A DNA stretch of 64,000 nt from Dasyornis broadbenti. Lineage: Eukaryota > Chordata > Aves > Passeriformes > Dasyornithidae. A program made the position numbers and the translations under genes. Below, one piece after another: positions 59,955 through 64,000 of this stretch (the first letter of the stretch is position 1; the number at the start of each line of letters is the position of its first letter). The notes below the pieces were generated by a model, which worked only from the letters and a program-made list of their open reading frames with translations, searched no databases and was not told the DNA's origin. The stretch lies in contig VZRN01004254.1 of assembly GCA_013397935.1 (NCBI GenBank), positions 1-64,000 on the forward strand. The letters are read 5' to 3'.

Positions 59955-60290
59955 CATAGAATAGTTTGGGTCAGACAGGTCGTCTACTCCAAACCCTTGC
60001 AATAAGCTGGGATATTTCAACTAGATCAGTTTGTTCAGAGGCCCACCCAACCTGAACTTAAATGTTTCCAGGGAAGGGACATATACCATCTCTCAAGGCA
60101 AACGGTCCCACTGTCTCACCATCCTCACCACAAAAACAAAAGAAAAAAAACCAAAAACAAACAAACAAAAAAATTCCTTTTGTCCTTTTATTCTTTTATC
60201 CTTTTATCTAGCCTAGATCTACCCTCTTTTCGCTTAAAACCATTCTCCCATGTCCTGTTGAGATACTCAATATATAATTGAGACTTTCTA
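59955..60290 (-). mobile_element. CR1 3'-end fragment with internal A-rich stretch
   Basis: Starts CATAGAATAGTTTGGGTCAG on the plus strand and continues with CR1 blocks such as GGCCCACCCAACCTGAACTT, TCCAGGGAAGGGACATATAC and CCATTCTCCCATGTCCTGTT, so the element is on the minus strand. An A-rich run (about 60132-60175) sits inside it. The right-hand limit is approximate. Confidence 0.88.
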
Positions 60291-63200
60291 GTTCAACAGT
60301 CTGAAAGCTCTTTTGCTGAGTGGGGCAAAGGTAAAACAGCAACCCCGTGTTAATGCAGTAATTCAATAACAGCTTGTGTCTGCAAAGTAGTACAGAAGAA
60401 TCCTGTTCATTCAATTAGTGCAGGAGCTGGAAAAGAATCTTTATAATTATATTTTCCTTGTGAGATAGTTATTTAGCAACAATTGTTTTTCACAATAAAA
60501 ATACCTGTTCAATTTTGCACACTTGAATCAGTTATGTCTAACACTTAGATTCAGTACCATGACAACATAGCTAACATCACCTTGGAAGATGGAGTTATGT
60601 AAAGAACAAAGGCAGTTGCTGAAGTAAAATGATAATAAGTGCAGAAAGCCAGTGATTGGCTTCACCATATCCTTGCTGGTGTACTTAAATTTAATTCAGA
60701 AACCCATATAGGAACAGACTCAGTAACCGTGCAATGAAGTAAATCCAACCACATTCACACATGATGAAGTTCTGGCTTACCCTACAGCTGCATCCATGCC
60801 AGTCACCCAGCTGGATATAATGACACAAGGCAAGTGGTCAGCTAAAGGCAAGCCAGCACCAGTCAGTCTTCAGATTACCACCCACTGCATGAACAGGGTG
60901 AAGGAGGACATGGATGGCAGGACACTGATGCCTAGCAATTTCCAAAAGCAACATCTTTTTGCAAATTAGCCACTCTGTGGATGTTACACATTGCACAACA
61001 AGCAGAGGCCTTCTGGCATCCTCTTTTCTCTACGCTCTATGTTCATGGAAATGCAAAACTGACTAGGAGAGCTGATTTACTTTTGCGCTCTTCACAGCAC
61101 ATTTGTTTAGCAGAACAGCCTAGCTCTCATCCCATGTTTAGAAAGTTCATCTTGAAACTTTAATGTTGCACTTCTTGACTTAATTCAAAGGCTCAGTCCT
61201 TCACTTTTTCCCGCCCCCACCTCACCCTTATGAGTAATCCCCAGGCATACACTTGTTTTTCTATAGAAGACTATAGAACAAAAGACTTAAGGACATGATT
61301 AAAGATTATGGGATAATTCAAAGTGACTTCCATCAAAGTCACCAGAACCACCCCATTTGTAGCTTTGTAATGTTGGAGGGCACAACTAAGCAGAAAAACT
61401 TCAAAACAGTAATTCAGCTGCTGACCTTTACAAGAGTACTCTTCTCCCTCTTTCTCGTTTCATATTTTAGACCTTGCCTTTCACACTGCAGAACACACAA
61501 TGCTTCTTGGATGAGGTGCATTTACCATACATGCTCACACACATGCACAGAATAAAGATGTATGTCCAGGGTTGCCAGGTTTTGGAAACCCAAGACAAAC
61601 ATGCAAAATCTCAGAATGATTCACAGAAAAATGTCCTGTAGGAGAAAGAAGATGGCCATAGAAATCCCTGTGTACAATGGCCTTGACAGTCATAGTCCCA
61701 GCCAACTGAGGTCTCCAGTCCCTGGTATGGAAGTAGATAAATTGTCTTCAACATTCTCGAATGGTGAATCACAAAAAAGTCATAGCTGTAACCCAGTCTG
61801 GTCTTGGTACTTGCCGCTAGAGGAGATGGAAATAGTGTGCAGGGTAATTTCTTTCATTTTATTTTCATTTGGATTGCCTACTGCTGTTATTTACTTGTAT
61901 CAATAAATCTCTGTAGAGCTCCCTGCCTGTACCAGTATCACTGCTGTGCTGCTGGAGGCACAGAACACAGGAATATCTGGCACTAATTTGCTCTCACGAC
62001 TCCTAATTTAAGCGATTTATCACTGGTTTTCCAAAGAGCCCAATGAATTAAACATCACAAAGCATAATCTTTTTTCTCTGTCAATAATTTTTGCATTAAA
62101 AATTATTAATGCCATTATTTTAATATTCACACTAAACTCAGTATATTTAATTCCAGAACTTCATGGATGCCTGGCAATGCAGCATCCTGTACCTCATTTT
62201 CATACTGCAATACAGCCCATTACACCACTAAGATGCAAACAAACATGGATCCAAACACCAGTGCATGCATGCCTAGGAGAATGCCCCCACACATAGGGAT
62301 CCCCTCTACAGAAGGTTGTAGAGTCCTTCAGATAAGTGGCCAGAGTACCACTAATTCAGGAGAAGACTTAATCCTGAGTGTAACCTCAGGCCTCGATGTG
62401 AAAGCAATGAAGCTGCTCCTGAAATGAAGCATGTGCATAGGTGCCTTGCCCAATCAGGGCCTACAGATACTTGGTCTTTTAAATAGCATGAAGCCTCATT
62501 TTCCCATGGCTCGTTTTTCTCTCTCCTGCATACCTCTGGGCACTAAATGTTTACAGATCCTGCAATTTACAAAATGCAAAACCAGGAGCAAAGTTGCTGA
62601 AGCCACTTGGGGAGCAGTAGTAGAAGACAACAGCCAAGGGCTTACCCAAAGGCTTGACAAAAGAACCAACACTATAAAGCTGGGGATAGGTAAAGAAATA
62701 GGTCACAGTAGAATAGCAAGAAGAAATAGCAGAATGTTTTTGATTTTTAAGAGTTTTTTAAGCGAATGGATGGCTATAAGTGCTGACCATGACACTACAG
62801 CAAGCAGGACTCTGTGAGACTCCTCTGGCACCATAGCTGTTGGGCAAGCAACAGCCATGTTGGAAAACTGCCCTGTTTTTGTAAGATGATAACGAATTTC
62901 ATGCTGATTGTAAAAGATGCTAGTTCAGGCTAGAGGTAGAGAGGACTTCTCTTTCTACAGTGATTCAAATTTTGAAGTCTAGCTACACTGTTACAATGGC
63001 AGCCATAGAAAATGTCTGGGCACTGCCTGTTGCCCAGTCATTCTGGGGTGCCAGGGTGGTCATCTTCCAAACACAGGATAATTGAACCTAATCAAACTAG
63101 ACAAGCGCATTTTCCCAGCACTCTTTGCAGAATCAGGGAACTGTAATTAAGACTACATTAGAATTTCCGCTATAAAGTCCTACTGTTGAAGATTCAACAC

Positions 63201-64000
63201 TTTGTAATTAATATATCCTTATCAAATGGCAATTTAGCACACAGAAATGAAAACTTTGAGAAAAAACAGCTCTTGCACTGAAATCATTGATAAGGTCTCA
63301 CTGATTTAAACTATATAAAATGAGGCCCAGCATTAGCTGCTTAGGAGTGGTAGATTTAAACCCTTGGCAGGGCTGAAATGTTAATTTTACCTAACATAAC
63401 TTTTACTTATTTTCTGGGCCCTTGAATGATATCCCTCTTTTTGCAGAGCAAGCAGGTGGTTTATGGCCTAGCTAAGGAGGCTTTCACACCTAAATCCCAG
63501 CAGCCATGTCTCCTTGCCCTAAGAAGGATGCATTACTTTGGCTGGAACCTGAGGCATGCTTGTATGTCCACCAGTTCTGGTATCAGCACCTCAACTTATA
63601 AAATGCCATACATGCACATTGTCTTAATGGCAGTGCTAAGGAAGCAGAAGACAAATCCTTCAAACACTTAGGAAAGTGCAAATTTAAAAAAAACCATATT
63701 TATAATGTAAAGATTTCATTAGGGAAAAACAAGGGACTTGTATCCAGACATTGTGGAACTCGAGCTTGGATGACTGACTGAGTGTGTGTCAATACCACAG
63801 ACCCTCTAGAGCTGCAAGGTGGTGCAGAGGTAGGCAGACCCACACAGGAGAACTGAAACACCTCTCTGTCCATCAGCTCTGTTTTCAAGTAGGCTGCAGG
63901 TCATGACAAGTTTCATGCTGCAACAGCTACAAGAGGTCACTGCACAAAATTCATACTCAGGAACAGTGATTGCTTTCTGGAACCAAGAGCCACAAAAACG
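60291..64000. other. Intergenic stretch at the right end
   Basis: AT-rich DNA with short open frames only (longest 128 codons, 62431-62817, plus), none with a recognisable domain or exon boundary. HACL1, the mammalian neighbour on this side of COLQ, is not visible and would lie beyond the window. Confidence 0.45.

Noticed and set aside
1..64000. Possibility of a prokaryotic-type system (operon, CRISPR, toxin-antitoxin) or a novel defence locus
   Set aside because: Intron-containing collagen gene, CR1 repeats and poly(A) signals show animal nuclear DNA. No direct-repeat array or compact gene cluster is present.

Overview
The window is nuclear DNA of a vertebrate, most likely a bird. It is AT-rich and gene-sparse, its genes have introns, and the dispersed repeats I can recognise are all CR1 LINE fragments in both orientations, whose tails are close to the avian CR1 consensus. 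Turtles and crocodilians also carry CR1, so 'bird' is an inference. It is strengthened by the compact size (about 37.5 kb from start to stop codon) of the main gene.

The main content is one complete gene on the minus strand, COLQ, the collagen-like tail subunit of asymmetric acetylcholinesterase. I rebuilt 17 coding exons between 56362 (start codon) and 18828 (stop codon). Their phases agree at every junction, every intron has GT...AG ends, and together they encode 453 residues. In order the protein has a signal peptide, a proline-rich attachment domain that binds the acetylcholinesterase tetramer, a Gly-X-Y triple helix with two basic heparan-sulfate-binding motifs, and a C-terminal cysteine-rich domain with ten cysteines. 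The known job of this protein is to anchor acetylcholinesterase in the basal lamina of the neuromuscular junction.

Layout: 1-1036 holds the end of an unidentified plus-strand gene (one exon with an in-frame stop), followed by candidate poly(A) signals and a 1.4 kb CR1 copy at about 2717-4150. From 8 to 18.6 kb I see no convincing gene. COLQ fills 18.6-56.4 kb, with a GA/CA low-complexity block and a MEF2-like site just upstream of its start. From 56.6 to 64 kb I see only CR1 fragments and unremarkable DNA. The two genes are tail to tail. In mammals the tail-to-tail neighbour of COLQ is EAF1, but the left fragment does not read as the EAF1 C-terminus that I know.

I found no tRNA, rRNA, CRISPR array or intact mobile element, and no sign of a previously undescribed system. 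The most useful result is the exon-level COLQ model. Its exons are 27-140 nt long and do not show up as long open reading frames.
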